DNA of 38,715 bases from Candidatus Kuenenbacteria bacterium CG10_big_fil_rev_8_21_14_0_10_36_11 (GCA_002778535.1 PFBP01000039.1:5695-44409), one strand, 5' to 3'; shown: positions 6,280 through 14,693, counted from the first letter of the stretch. The notes: a model not told the origin generated them from the sequence alone. A program made the numbers and translations.

Positions 6280-8226
6280 ATGGAAAATAAAAATATGCAC
6301 TCCAACAAACCAAAAAATAGTGAGGTTGATGCCTACACTTACATAAAAGAGGAATTAGAAAAACTTGGTTGGAATGTTAAAAATCCCGCTAGATTTTTAG
6401 AAGGAGAAGTTTATAAGCAAAATGAAGTAATGGCTAACGATGAACTTAAAAAATGTCTTGGCAGAGATATGCCAGAGGCAGTTGTTAAATTAAAAGAAAA
6501 TTTTTTTTGGGTTATTGAAAGTAAAAGAAATAAAAAGGATATTAGTAAAGCGCTTGATGAGGCAAAAAATCAATATGCTAAAAAAATAAATCAAAGCAAA
6601 CAAATAAAATGCGTTTTGATTTCTGGAGTTGCTGGTAACGGTAGCGATGGTTTTGTTGTAGAGAATCAAGTTTTAAAAGATGGTTTGTGGAAAACAATTT
6701 TATTTGAAGAAAAAAAGACAAAAAATATTTTACTTTCAAAGAAACAGATCGACTTTATTTTTAATAAAGAAAAAAAAGAAATTTTGGAAAATAAAAATGA
6801 AATTCTTTATAAAAATCTTCCAGATGTTCCAGAAGAAAAATATATTGAAGTTGCGGAAGATATAAATGAACTTCTGCATAATTACGGAATTAATAAAAAC
6901 AAAAGGGCAAGATTTATTGCGGGTCTTGTCTTGGCATACTCCGCAGGGGAGATTGAAAGGCAAACAGAAAATACAATAACGCTCGTCAAAAATATAAATA
7001 ATTTAATAGAACAAAAATTAATTGAAGTTGAAAAACCAAATTTTCTTAATTTTCTAATATTGGAAGTTCCGCCAGTTAGAGAAAATCATAATAAATACAG
7101 GCAAGCAATAAAAGAAACATTAAATAAATTAGATACTCTTGATATTAAAAACGCAATGAATTCCGGCAGGGATATTTTAGGAGAGTTTTATGGAAAATTT
7201 TTGAAATATGGAAATGGAGCTAAAGAAATTGGAATTGTTTTGACCCCAAGACACATAACCAAATTTGCCGCTCGGGTTTTAAATATCAGTTCAAATGATT
7301 TTGTTTTGGACCCTGCTTGTGGTTCCTCGGGATTTTTAGTTTCTTCCTTTGATTATGTTAAAGCAAATTCAAATATAAACGAAATTGATAAATTTAAAAA
7401 TTACAATCTTTTTGGCATTGAACAAGAAGATGAAGTTGTCGCGCTGGCTCTTGTCAATATGATTTTTAGAGGGGACGGAAGGAATAATATGAGTCCTGGA
7501 AATTGTTTTTATAAAAATATTTTTAAAACGACAAAAAATGGAAATTTAACTGGCGAATTTAAACTTGAACAAGAGTATGTCCATGAAAACAAAAATCCAA
7601 TAATTACAAAAGTATTGATGAATCCGCCGTTTGCGCTTAAAAACTCAAAAGAAAAAGAAAAAGATTTTATTAATTATGCTTTATTACAAATGCAGGATAA
7701 TGGAATTTTATTTGCAATTGTGCCAATTTCTGTGATGGTTGAGGGCAGTGGCAAAATATGGAGGAAAGAATTATTAGAAAACCATACATTATTATCAGTT
7801 ATAACTTTTCCAGAAGATCTTTTTTACCCCGTAAGCGTTGGCACGGTTGGCATCTTTATTAAAAAAGGCATTCCTCATAATTTTGGAAAACAAAATGTTT
7901 ATTTTGCAAGAACAATAAGCGATGGGTTTAGAAAGAAAAAAGGGAAAAGAATTTTTAATGAAAATTTTGAAAACAAGCTTGAAGAAGTGGTGGATGAATT
8001 AAAAGCATTTCTTGTAAATCAAAACTTAAATCTTAAAGATGTGCCGGAATTAAAAAGGATATGCTTACTAGATAAATTTGATACTGGTATTGAATTGGTA
8101 CCAGAAGCGTATATTGAAAGCAAAATCCCTACCTTAAACGAAATAGAAAGCGGAGTTGAAGAAATGATAAAGGAAGCTCTTGCATTTAAAATTAAATACT
8201 CTGATAAACTTGAAGGTAAAAAATAG
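6280..8226 (+). CDS. BcgI-like restriction-methylation subunit (nuclease + N6-adenine methylase)
   Basis: 648 residues. An N-terminal domain (about 12-160) has a PD-(D/E)XK-like pattern: PEAVVK at 65-70, then E80-S-K82 in FFWVIESKR. A helical region follows, then an HsdM-type N6-adenine methylase: GREILGEFYGKFL-like entry at about 296-308, SAM-binding LDPACGSSG at 343-351 and NPPF at 448-451. The closely spaced partner downstream (2-nt gap) is a specificity subunit. The fusion of nuclease to methylase, the size, and a separate specificity gene match the type IIB enzyme BcgI (from memory A subunit about 637 residues, B about 341). The alternative, a type I HsdM whose HsdR lies elsewhere, is less likely because of the N-terminal nuclease-like domain. 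Confidence 0.8.
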   Translation: MENKNMHSNKPKNSEVDAYTYIKEELEKLGWNVKNPARFLEGEVYKQNEVMANDELKKCLGRDMPEAVVKLKENFFWVIESKRNKKDISKALDEAKNQYAKKINQSKQIKCVLISGVAGNGSDGFVVENQVLKDGLWKTILFEEKKTKNILLSKKQIDFIFNKEKKEILENKNEILYKNLPDVPEEKYIEVAEDINELLHNYGINKNKRARFIAGLVLAYSAGEIERQTENTITLVKNINNLIEQKLIEVEKPNFLNFLILEVPPVRENHNKYRQAIKETLNKLDTLDIKNAMNSGRDILGEFYGKFLKYGNGAKEIGIVLTPRHITKFAARVLNISSNDFVLDPACGSSGFLVSSFDYVKANSNINEIDKFKNYNLFGIEQEDEVVALALVNMIFRGDGRNNMSPGNCFYKNIFKTTKNGNLTGEFKLEQEYVHENKNPIITKVLMNPPFALKNSKEKEKDFINYALLQMQDNGILFAIVPISVMVEGSGKIWRKELLENHTLLSVITFPEDLFYPVSVGTVGIFIKKGIPHNFGKQNVYFARTISDGFRKKKGKRIFNENFENKLEEVVDELKAFLVNQNLNLKDVPELKRICLLDKFDTGIELVPEAYIESKIPTLNEIESGVEEMIKEALAFKIKYSDKLEGKK

Positions 8227-8228
8227 CT

Positions 8229-9164
8229 ATGATAACAACAATCGGACAATTATTTAAAATAGAATACGGACAAAAAGAATACCACAATAAAGAGTGGCTT
8301 GAAGGAACTGAAGGAAAAAATATTTTGGTTTCATCAAGAGGCGATGATAGCGGAGTTTTTGGTTTTTTTGAAATTGAAAATAAATTTAAGGCACCAGTCA
8401 TAACAGTTCAGGGATATGGAACAATTGGGCAAGCATTTGTCCAAGAATATGATTGTTCGGTAGACGATCATCTTTTGGTTTTGATTCCAAAGGATAAATT
8501 AACTATGGAGGAATTATATCAAGTTGCTTTCCAAATTAGATTAGATAAATGGAGATATAGATACGGCAGAGGAATTACCCCTGATAGGTTATCAATTCAA
8601 AAAATTAGTTTGATAGAAAGTAAATTAAGTTATGATAAACTTTCCAAAAAATTTCTTCCTGAAAAAAGCAAAAAGATAAAAGTTTTGGAAAATAAAAATG
8701 TTAAGTTAATCAAAGTTAATGATCTGTGTGATATTCAAAAAAAAACAGCTTTGCCTCAAAACGCTTTAGAAGAAAACGGCACGCCCTATGTAACTACAAC
8801 CTCAAAAAATAATGGTATTTCTAATTTCGTAAATGAAGAACCAAATACTAAAGCAAAATGTTTAACAGTGGCTCTTAATGGTAGTGTTGGGGAAACATTT
8901 TTTCAATTTGATGATTTTATCACAAGTGGCGATAATGCTGTTCTCACTCTGAAAGAGAAGTATAACCCCTACTTGTTATTTTATATTGGGGCAATGATAA
9001 AAAATCATCAGTGGAGATATAATTATTACAGAAAATTAAATCTTTCAAAATTGAAAAAAATGACGATTCCCACTCCGTACAAAAAAGGGAATATAGATAT
9101 TGATTATATTGAAAAAATTACTAAAAATTCTTATGGATTTGAGGAGTTAAAAAAGTTTTTTTAG
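8229..9164 (+). CDS. specificity subunit of the BcgI-like system (HsdS-like)
   Basis: 311 residues, starting 2 nt after the methylase stop, so probably translationally coupled. It has two target-recognition half-domains in tandem, each ending in an aromatic-basic motif: WRYRYGR at 108-114 followed by PDRLSIQKI, and WRYNYYR at 262-268 followed by LSKLKKMTIPTP. Each half would read one part of a split DNA target. It resembles HsdS and BcgIB rather than a full type I S subunit with long central helices. The short length favours the BcgI reading. Confidence 0.8.
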   Translation: MITTIGQLFKIEYGQKEYHNKEWLEGTEGKNILVSSRGDDSGVFGFFEIENKFKAPVITVQGYGTIGQAFVQEYDCSVDDHLLVLIPKDKLTMEELYQVAFQIRLDKWRYRYGRGITPDRLSIQKISLIESKLSYDKLSKKFLPEKSKKIKVLENKNVKLIKVNDLCDIQKKTALPQNALEENGTPYVTTTSKNNGISNFVNEEPNTKAKCLTVALNGSVGETFFQFDDFITSGDNAVLTLKEKYNPYLLFYIGAMIKNHQWRYNYYRKLNLSKLKKMTIPTPYKKGNIDIDYIEKITKNSYGFEELKKFF

Positions 9165-9242
9165 GCTATGCATCAGTTTCGTTGGCACAAAATTTAGTGA
9201 CAAGTTGTTCAAAATAGACACTTTGGACTCTAATCCTACTCC

Positions 9243-9270
9243 TTGACTTTTTTCCCTAATTTGCTATAAT
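9243..9270 (+). promoter_or_regulatory. strong sigma70-type promoter
   Basis: TTGACT (9243-9248), 16-nt spacer, TATAAT (9265-9270) with TGC extended -10. Predicted start near 9277. Confidence 0.7.
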
Positions 9271-9276
9271 GACACT

Positions 9277-9373
9277 GACAAAGAATCCTTAGTATAAAAG
9301 CAGGGATTTTTTGCTTAAAGGTCGTTGCTAAATTAATTTAAAGCCTTTTGGGAGGAAAAAGGCCAGTAATCAT
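9277..9373 (+). promoter_or_regulatory. structured 5' leader: candidate pseudoknot plus SD hairpin
   Basis: The leader is about 97 nt, long for this window. AGAATCC (9282-9288) can pair with GGATTTT (9304-9310), and AAGCA (9298-9302) with TGCTT (9312-9316); the pairings interleave as an H-type pseudoknot. Downstream, GCCTTTT (9343-9349) pairs with AAAAGGC (9357-9363), putting GGGAGGA, the only strong Shine-Dalgarno seen in the window, in the loop. The SD core lies 18 nt before ATG 9374. It looks regulatory; no known riboswitch recognised. Confidence 0.4.
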
Positions 9374-9700
9374 ATGATGCTATTATTTTTCATTGGCATC
9401 GTAGAGATGCTGATTGCCACACTTTGGACCGCTCTGGTGACCAAGGCAAAGGTCTTGGCTTCTGGGTTTGTGACTTTTATCAATATCTTTATCTGGTATT
9501 ATGTTTTAGAAACTGTTATTAAAGATATTAATAATTGGCAGTTGATTGTGATTTACGCTTTTGGTTGCGCCATTGGCACTATTATTGGCACCTGGATTTT
9601 TTCCTGGTTGGAAAATAACAAAGAGCAGGTGTTGGGGAAGTGGCAGACTTTTTTAAGGAAAATTAATTTTTTCCAAAAAAAGAATCGCGAGAACATATGA
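9374..9700 (+). CDS. small membrane protein, DUF5698/UPF0316-like
   Basis: 108 residues with three transmembrane segments (about 3-22, 28-48, 56-78) and a basic C-terminal tail. The central pattern SGFVTFINIFIWYYVLE...LIVIYAFGCAIGTIIGTWI resembles the DUF5698 membrane domain found at the N-terminus of UPF0316/DUF2179 proteins; the DUF2179 domain itself is absent. ATG 9374 is followed directly by a second ATG. The gene has its own strong promoter and an unusually structured leader. Function unknown. Confidence 0.65.
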   Translation: MMLLFFIGIVEMLIATLWTALVTKAKVLASGFVTFINIFIWYYVLETVIKDINNWQLIVIYAFGCAIGTIIGTWIFSWLENNKEQVLGKWQTFLRKINFFQKKNRENI

Positions 9701-9745
9701 TAAAAGACGATGTTCCAAATAGTGCGGACGACTATCCGCCTAATT

Positions 9746-9785
9746 AAAACCGCCGATTGGCCAATGCCAAAAGGCGGTTTTAAAT
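9746..9785 (+). terminator. intrinsic terminator
   Basis: AAAACCGCC (9746-9754) pairs with GGCGGTTTT (9773-9781). A second small hairpin, GCGGA/TCCGC (9724-9739), precedes it. Confidence 0.75.
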
Positions 9786-9800
9786 TTGAGAAAAGAATGA

Positions 9801-9806
9801 TATACT
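9801..9806 (+). promoter_or_regulatory. -10 box for the dedA-like gene
   Basis: TATACT ends 7 nt before ATG 9814, so the start site falls at 9813/9814. A TATAAT also lies at 9806-9811. -35 weak. Confidence 0.5.
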
Positions 9807-9813
9807 ATAATTT

Positions 9814-10443
9814 ATGATAACAACCTTGATTGATTTTTTAGTCCAATTAGTTATTAATATTATTGCCACCACCGGTTATGCGGGTGTTTTTTTGTTAATG
9901 CTTTTAGAATCATGCGGCGTGCCAGCACCTTCGGAAGCCATTATGCCTTTTGCCGGGTTTTTGGTGGCGGCTCACCAATTTTCTTTTTGGCTCACAGTTT
10001 TAATCGGCGTTCTTGGCAATCTGGCTGGTTCTTTGTTGGCTTATTTCATTGGCTTAAAAGGCGGACGACCATTGGTGGAAAAATATGGCCGTTATATTTT
10101 AATTTCTAAACATGATTTAGATAAAGCTGATTTGTGGTTTCAAAAAAGAGGAGAGCTGACCGTGTTTATCGGTCGTTTATTGCCAGTGGTGCGCACCTAT
10201 ATTTCTTTTCCAGCCGGTATTGCCAAAATGAATTTAAAGAAGTTTTCGCTTTATACTTTTATCGGCGCGTTTATCTGGTCAGCGCTTTTTTGTTACCTGG
10301 GCGTTAAGCTCGGCGCTAATTGGGAAATAATCCGGACTAAATTGCATAATTTTGATTTAGCAATTTTAGCTTTAGTGATTATAGTGATCGTTTGGTTTTT
10401 TTATAGACACTGGAAAAAAAGAAACAAAATAATTAAGGTTTAA
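9814..10443 (+). CDS. DedA family membrane protein
   Basis: 209 residues. DedA (VTT/SNARE-associated) proteins are membrane proteins linked to lipid-carrier (undecaprenyl phosphate) recycling, envelope integrity and proton-motive-force homeostasis. The signature is clear: [23 protein letters not shown] at about 30-52, a [17 protein letters not shown] stretch near 67-83, and [25 protein letters not shown] near 128-152. Four to five hydrophobic segments. The DUF6485 gene follows after 5 nt, so the two are likely cotranscribed. Confidence 0.9.
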   Translation: MITTLIDFLVQLVINIIATTGYAGVFLLMLLESCGVPAPSEAIMPFAGFLVAAHQFSFWLTVLIGVLGNLAGSLLAYFIGLKGGRPLVEKYGRYILISKHDLDKADLWFQKRGELTVFIGRLLPVVRTYISFPAGIAKMNLKKFSLYTFIGAFIWSALFCYLGVKLGANWEIIRTKLHNFDLAILALVIIVIVWFFYRHWKKRNKIIKV

Positions 10444-10448
10444 CTTTT

Positions 10449-10631
10449 ATGCTTTGTCAAATTCAAAAAAATCTTAAAAAATGTAATTGCACTTATGAAT
10501 TCTGTCCTCGCAAAGGCCGCTGTTGTTTGTGTGTCGCTTATCATCAAAAGCGGCACGAATTGCCGGCTTGTTATTTTGACGCTAAAAAAGAAAAAACTTA
10601 TGATAGGAGTTTAGAAAATTATTTGGTTTGA
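10449..10631 (+). CDS. DUF6485 family small cysteine-rich protein
   Basis: 60 residues: [32 protein letters not shown] is the recognisable Cys-rich core (CxCxxxxC...GxCCxCVxYH...LPACxF), probably a metal-binding site. Starts 5 nt after the dedA-like stop. Its stop TGA overlaps the TTGACA of the next promoter, the same overlap seen at the greA stop. Function unknown. Confidence 0.75.
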   Translation: MLCQIQKNLKKCNCTYEFCPRKGRCCLCVAYHQKRHELPACYFDAKKEKTYDRSLENYLV

Positions 10632-10656
10632 CATTTTTATTTTTTTGTCATATACT
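10628..10656 (+). promoter_or_regulatory. near-consensus promoter upstream of typA
   Basis: TTGACA (10628-10633), 17-nt spacer, TATACT (10651-10656). Predicted start at 10663. Confidence 0.7.
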
Positions 10657-10662
10657 TTTTTT

Positions 10663-10705
10663 GCAGATTAAAACTGCTGTGAAATATTTTCCTGGCGGTT
10701 TTTTT
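10663..10705 (+). promoter_or_regulatory. attenuator-like leader of typA
   Basis: GCAG (10663-10666) can pair with CTGC (10674-10677). Alternatively AAAACTGC (10670-10677) pairs with GCGGTTTT (10695-10702), followed by more T to 10705, which is a terminator. The two folds share 10674-10677 and exclude each other. Transcripts would be about 43 nt if terminated. No SD or leader peptide is obvious. Confidence 0.4.
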
Positions 10706-10732
10706 AAACTTTAAAAATAATATAATAATGAG

Positions 10733-10762
10733 TGGATCCCGTGTCAAGCACGGGATGACAAA
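10733..10762. repeat. GTCATCCCGTG-type palindromic repeat
   Basis: Core ATCCCGTGTCAAGCACGGGAT, bounded by tgg and gacaaa as in the copies at 1578 and 23329. Confidence 0.65.
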
Positions 10763-10782
10763 AAAGAGAATAATCTAATTTT

Positions 10783-12573
10783 ATGGATATTAGAAATATC
10801 GCTATTATCGCCCATGTAGACCATGGCAAAACAACTTTAACAGACGCTTTGATGCGCCAGACAGGCATGGCTGAAGAAGGGTTTAGCATGGATTCAAACG
10901 CTCTGGAACAGGAGCGCGGGATTACGATTTATTCCAAAAACACTTCTTTGTTTTATAAAAATACTAAAATAAATATTGTGGACACACCTGGCCATGCGGA
11001 TTTTGGTTCTGAAGTAGAACGAGTGCTTCGTTCCATTGATTCAGTGCTTTTAGTGGTTGATGCGCAAGAAGGGCCAATGCCGCAGACAAAATTTGTCTTA
11101 AAAAAATCATTGGAGTTGGGCATTAAACCAATTGTAGTGATCAATAAAATTGATAAACCAGCGGCTAATCCAGCGCAGGCGGAAGAAGAAGTTTTAGAAT
11201 TATTTATGGATTTAGGCGCGAGCGATGAGCAAATAAATTTTACTACTATTTATGCTGTTGGAAAAACCGGTGTGGCAAGTAAAAGTTTAACTGAACAAGG
11301 CAAGGATTTGACCCCGCTTTTGGATGTAATTTTAGAAACTGTGCCAGTGGCATCTGGTAGAGAAAAAGAAAGCCAGCCATTAACTGCTCAGCCATTTAAT
11401 TTAGGTTATGATAATTTTCTTGGGCGTTTGGCAGTAGCCAGAATTTATACTGGCAAAATTAAAAACGGACAAAATGTATTTGTAAAAACAAACTCTGGCG
11501 AAACTCGCGTTGGTAAAATTACTAAACTTTTTACTTTTAGCGGTTTAGAAAAAAAAGTAGTTGAAGAAGCAGCAGCCGGTGACATTGTTTTAATTGCCGG
11601 TCTGCCAGATATTTTTATTGGCGAAACAATTTGTGAAAATGAAAAACAGGAAAGTTTGCCAGCTATTAAAATTGATGAGCCAACAATTTCTTTGGATTTT
11701 TTGGTTAATAATTCTCCTTTTGCTGGTCAGGAAGGCAAGTTTGTGACTATTCGCCAAATTAAAGAACGGTTAGAAAAAGAATTAGAAATTAATGTGGGAT
11801 TAAAAATAGATTTTTCACCAATTGATCATTACAAAATTTATGGTCGTGGAGAATTGCACATTGCGATATTATTAGAAAATATGAGACGGGAAGGTTATGA
11901 AATGCAGGTCTCTCAACCGCAAGTTATTATTAAAGAAATAGACGGAGAAAAATTAGAGCCATACGAAGAGGTAACAATTTTGGTGCCGGATAAAATGTCT
12001 GGCATAGTGATTGAAAAGATGTCAAAAAGAAAAGGCAAAATGCAGGACTTGCGACCAGAGCATGGCCAGACAAAAATGATTTTTGAAATTCCAACGCGCG
12101 GACTTTTGGGTTATCGCGGAGAATTTATTATTGATACACGCGGCGAAGGGTTATTGTATAGTCGCGTGACAGATTTTAAGCCGTATGCTGGTGCAATTGA
12201 AAAGCGCGATGTTGGTTCTATGATTTCTATGGCTACTGGCAAAACCTTAGCTTATTCTTTGGCGAATTTACAAAACCGCGGCGATCTTTTTATTAATCCA
12301 AACGAAGAGGTCTACGAAGGCATGGTGATTGGCAATGTGTCTAAAGGCAATGATATGGATGTTAATCCAATTAAGGGCAAGCATTTAACAAATATGCGCA
12401 GTTCTAATTCTGACGAAGCGATTCAATTAACACCGGCTGTATCTTTGACTTTAGAGCGCGGTTTGGAAATTATGGCTGAAGATGAATATCTGGAAGTCAC
12501 ACCAAAAAATGTGCGCTTGCGCAAACAATATCTGACTGGGCTGGAAAGAATTAGAATGAAAAGAAAAAAGTAA
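10783..12573 (+). CDS. typA: ribosome-associated GTPase TypA/BipA
   Basis: Translational GTPase of the EF-G type that binds 70S ribosomes and aids 50S assembly and stress adaptation. 596 residues, the usual length being about 605. G domain: AHVDHGKTTL (G1) at 10-19, RGIT at about 45-48, DTPGHADF (G3) at 67-74, NKID (G4) near 121. Then domain II, an EF-G III-like domain (NSPFAGQEGKFVTIRQIKERL) and the C-terminal TypA domain (MRSSNSDEAIQLTPAVSLTLERGLE). It follows a 120-nt leader with an attenuator-like fold and a REP-type repeat. Confidence 0.95.
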   Translation: MDIRNIAIIAHVDHGKTTLTDALMRQTGMAEEGFSMDSNALEQERGITIYSKNTSLFYKNTKINIVDTPGHADFGSEVERVLRSIDSVLLVVDAQEGPMPQTKFVLKKSLELGIKPIVVINKIDKPAANPAQAEEEVLELFMDLGASDEQINFTTIYAVGKTGVASKSLTEQGKDLTPLLDVILETVPVASGREKESQPLTAQPFNLGYDNFLGRLAVARIYTGKIKNGQNVFVKTNSGETRVGKITKLFTFSGLEKKVVEEAAAGDIVLIAGLPDIFIGETICENEKQESLPAIKIDEPTISLDFLVNNSPFAGQEGKFVTIRQIKERLEKELEINVGLKIDFSPIDHYKIYGRGELHIAILLENMRREGYEMQVSQPQVIIKEIDGEKLEPYEEVTILVPDKMSGIVIEKMSKRKGKMQDLRPEHGQTKMIFEIPTRGLLGYRGEFIIDTRGEGLLYSRVTDFKPYAGAIEKRDVGSMISMATGKTLAYSLANLQNRGDLFINPNEEVYEGMVIGNVSKGNDMDVNPIKGKHLTNMRSSNSDEAIQLTPAVSLTLERGLEIMAEDEYLEVTPKNVRLRKQYLTGLERIRMKRKK

Positions 12574-12593
12574 AATCATTTTAACATAGTAAT

Positions 12594-12623
12594 AAAAAAA
12601 ATAGGTTGAGGCCTGTTTTTTTG
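12594..12623 (+). terminator. intrinsic terminator after typA
   Basis: AAAAAA-ATAGG, loop ttgagg, CCTGT-TTTTTT: the A and T runs extend the stem. Confidence 0.65.
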
Positions 12624-12635
12624 ATTCTTTTTTGT

Positions 12636-12664
12636 TTGCTTGTTTATTTTTTAGATGATATAAT
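12636..12664 (+). promoter_or_regulatory. promoter of the second R-M system, leaderless geometry
   Basis: TTGCTT (12636-12641), 17-nt spacer, TATAAT (12659-12664). The predicted start is exactly the A of ATG 12671. Confidence 0.6.
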
Positions 12665-12670
12665 GATAAT

Positions 12671-13900
12671 ATGAAAAACTATTTAGATAGAATTTTAGAA
12701 ATTAGCAAGCCATACTTAAAAGATGTTTTTGGCGTTGAAAAAAATCAGGAATTTATTAAAAAAATTGCCATAGTAAAAAAAATAAAAAATAGACAAGAAA
12801 TAATTACAAAATTTTCAGAGATTTATATTAATTTTATTAAAGAAATTTATCAGGAACAATATAAAAATACCAATAAAGAATTGATTAAGTTTATTGCGCA
12901 AAAAGATGATGGCGTTAAACTTGTTTGGGGGGATTGTTTCAATGTATTAAGAGGTATGAATTCTGAATCAGTTCATTTAATTGTAACTTCGCCACCATAT
13001 TATAATGCCAGAGAATATTCCCAGTGGAATGATTTGCATGACTATTTGAAAGATATGCGAAAAATTATTGCTGAGTGTTATCGCGTTCTAGATAACCATC
13101 GAGTTTTTGTTTTTAATGTCGGAGATATTTTTGATAATGATAATTTAAACACTAAGTCCGTTTGGGGCAAAAGACGGTTACCACTCGGTGCTTATTTTAT
13201 AAAAATTTTTGAGGAAGAGGGTTTTACTTTTGTGGATGATTTTATTTGGGACAAAGGCGAAGTGCAAAGCGAACGTCACAAGAACGGCGATAAACCATAT
13301 CCTTTTTATCAATACCCCATAAATTGTTATGAACATATTTTGATTTTTCATAAACATCGTTTGGATAATACGCGCTATCCTTGCCCTGTGTGTGGAACTC
13401 TGAAAGTTAACGGCAATACCCAGTCAGAAATTGGACTTCGCAGTTGGGAGTGTAAAAATTTAGGATGTTTTGAAAGAAGTAAAAGCAATCGCGGCAAAAG
13501 ATTTTCTTTAAAAACATTAATGACTCAATCAAGTCAAAAATCAGAGTTTGCGATACCAGAGGAATTTGTTAAAAAGTGGCGTCGTGATATAATTAAATTC
13601 AGTCCAGTAATAAAAATAAATAGCAAAGGAGAAAATTTATTAGGTCATACTGCCCCTTTCCCAGTAGAAATTCCAGAATTTGCAATAAAAATGTTTTCTT
13701 ACCCAGGCGATTTAATTTTGGATCCTTTTGGCGGCAGCTTTACCTCCGTGATAGTGGCTAAAAAATTAAAAAGAATTGGTGTGGGTATTGAATTAAATAA
13801 AGAAATGTTTAGAGATGCAAGTATTAAAAATATTCAAAACAATTTTCAACCGGTCTTATTTAATGGCAAAACATTAAAAATTTCAGAATTTAATTTTTAA
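12671..13900 (+). CDS. DNA methyltransferase, beta class (N4-cytosine or N6-adenine), with zinc-finger insert
   Basis: 409 residues. The catalytic motif IV TSPPYY (106-111) precedes the SAM-binding motif I DPFGGS (351-356), the order of beta-class amino-methyltransferases. S-P-P-Y favours N4-cytosine but does not prove it. HTAPFPVEIPEFAIKMF (326-342) is the conserved segment before motif I. Between them is a four-cysteine insert, C238/C241 and C261/C266, probably a zinc site. The first 80 residues are a Lys-rich helical extension. The nuclease-like gene follows after 10 nt, so this is the modification half of a restriction-modification pair. Confidence 0.88.
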   Translation: MKNYLDRILEISKPYLKDVFGVEKNQEFIKKIAIVKKIKNRQEIITKFSEIYINFIKEIYQEQYKNTNKELIKFIAQKDDGVKLVWGDCFNVLRGMNSESVHLIVTSPPYYNAREYSQWNDLHDYLKDMRKIIAECYRVLDNHRVFVFNVGDIFDNDNLNTKSVWGKRRLPLGAYFIKIFEEEGFTFVDDFIWDKGEVQSERHKNGDKPYPFYQYPINCYEHILIFHKHRLDNTRYPCPVCGTLKVNGNTQSEIGLRSWECKNLGCFERSKSNRGKRFSLKTLMTQSSQKSEFAIPEEFVKKWRRDIIKFSPVIKINSKGENLLGHTAPFPVEIPEFAIKMFSYPGDLILDPFGGSFTSVIVAKKLKRIGVGIELNKEMFRDASIKNIQNNFQPVLFNGKTLKISEFNF

Positions 13901-13910
13901 TAAAAATAAT

Positions 13911-14645
13911 ATGCCTAACAAAAAAAGAGTTAGAACTACCATTGACTTAAACACAAAACATTTTTCTCGCTATGGAGAATTTTTAGTTTCTTTTGAATTG
14001 TCAAAACATGGCTGGAATGTTTATAGCCCTGTTTATGATGAGTATATTGATTTTATTATTCATAAACATGTTTGTCATGATTGCGGATTAAATTGGAATT
14101 TGACGCCAGCGTTGGTGTGTAAAAAATGTGGCAAGGATTTTTCTAAAACGCAAAAAAATAACATCATTGCCAAAAAAATTTGTTTAAAATGCAAAAAAGA
14201 AATGATTGGCAATAAAAAGAATTGTCCTAAATGTCAGAGCGAAGAATTATTTAATATGCCAACTTGCGATAAGTGTGGCGGAGAAGTAGAAATGAGGGAA
14301 CATGCTTGCGGTTGCGGCAGTAAAAATTATGAAACAAAATTCCGCACCATTCAAGTCAAAAGTTCACGAGTAGAGTCAAAAGATGGCAAGTCAAAAAATA
14401 CTTATGCGGTAGATATGAAGCCAAGGGATTTAATTAAAGATAAAACCCATTTTTATATTTGGTGTTTAGTTGATAATAATGATAAGTCGCATTTTTTGGT
14501 CTTATCAGTAGAGGACTTTAAAAAAAATATGGGTGAATCAATGAAAGGGATTTCATTTTTTAAAGATCAAGATCGCCAGCATTTTAGCACTAATGACTTT
14601 GGTAAATGGAAAATATTTTTAAATAAATTTTACAAATTAGAGTAG
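13911..14645 (+). CDS. putative restriction endonuclease with three zinc ribbons inserted in a PD-(D/E)XK core
   Basis: 244 residues. The first 50 residues (SRYGEFLVSFELSKHGWNVY then EYIDFII) look like the start of a PD-(D/E)XK or DUF4365-like fold, with Glu23 and the metal-binding candidate Asp47. The other half, TIQVKSSR with Gln148-V-Lys150, resumes about 100 residues later. Between them are twelve cysteines in three zinc-ribbon pairs: C55/C58 with C70/C73, C91/C94 with C105/C108, and C119/C122 with C133/C135. Its position after a methyltransferase suggests the restriction partner, with the ribbons perhaps reading DNA. The exact family is not recognised; nuclease activity is inference. Confidence 0.65.
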   Translation: MPNKKRVRTTIDLNTKHFSRYGEFLVSFELSKHGWNVYSPVYDEYIDFIIHKHVCHDCGLNWNLTPALVCKKCGKDFSKTQKNNIIAKKICLKCKKEMIGNKKNCPKCQSEELFNMPTCDKCGGEVEMREHACGCGSKNYETKFRTIQVKSSRVESKDGKSKNTYAVDMKPRDLIKDKTHFYIWCLVDNNDKSHFLVLSVEDFKKNMGESMKGISFFKDQDRQHFSTNDFGKWKIFLNKFYKLE

Positions 14646-14653
14646 AAAAAAAC

Positions 14654-14678
14654 AGCCAGAAAAATCTGGCTTTTTTTT
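14654..14678 (+). terminator. intrinsic terminator of the second R-M system
   Basis: AGCCAGA, loop aaaa, TCTGGCT, followed by T7. Confidence 0.85.
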
Positions 14679-14693
14679 GTTTTAATTGTCTCT

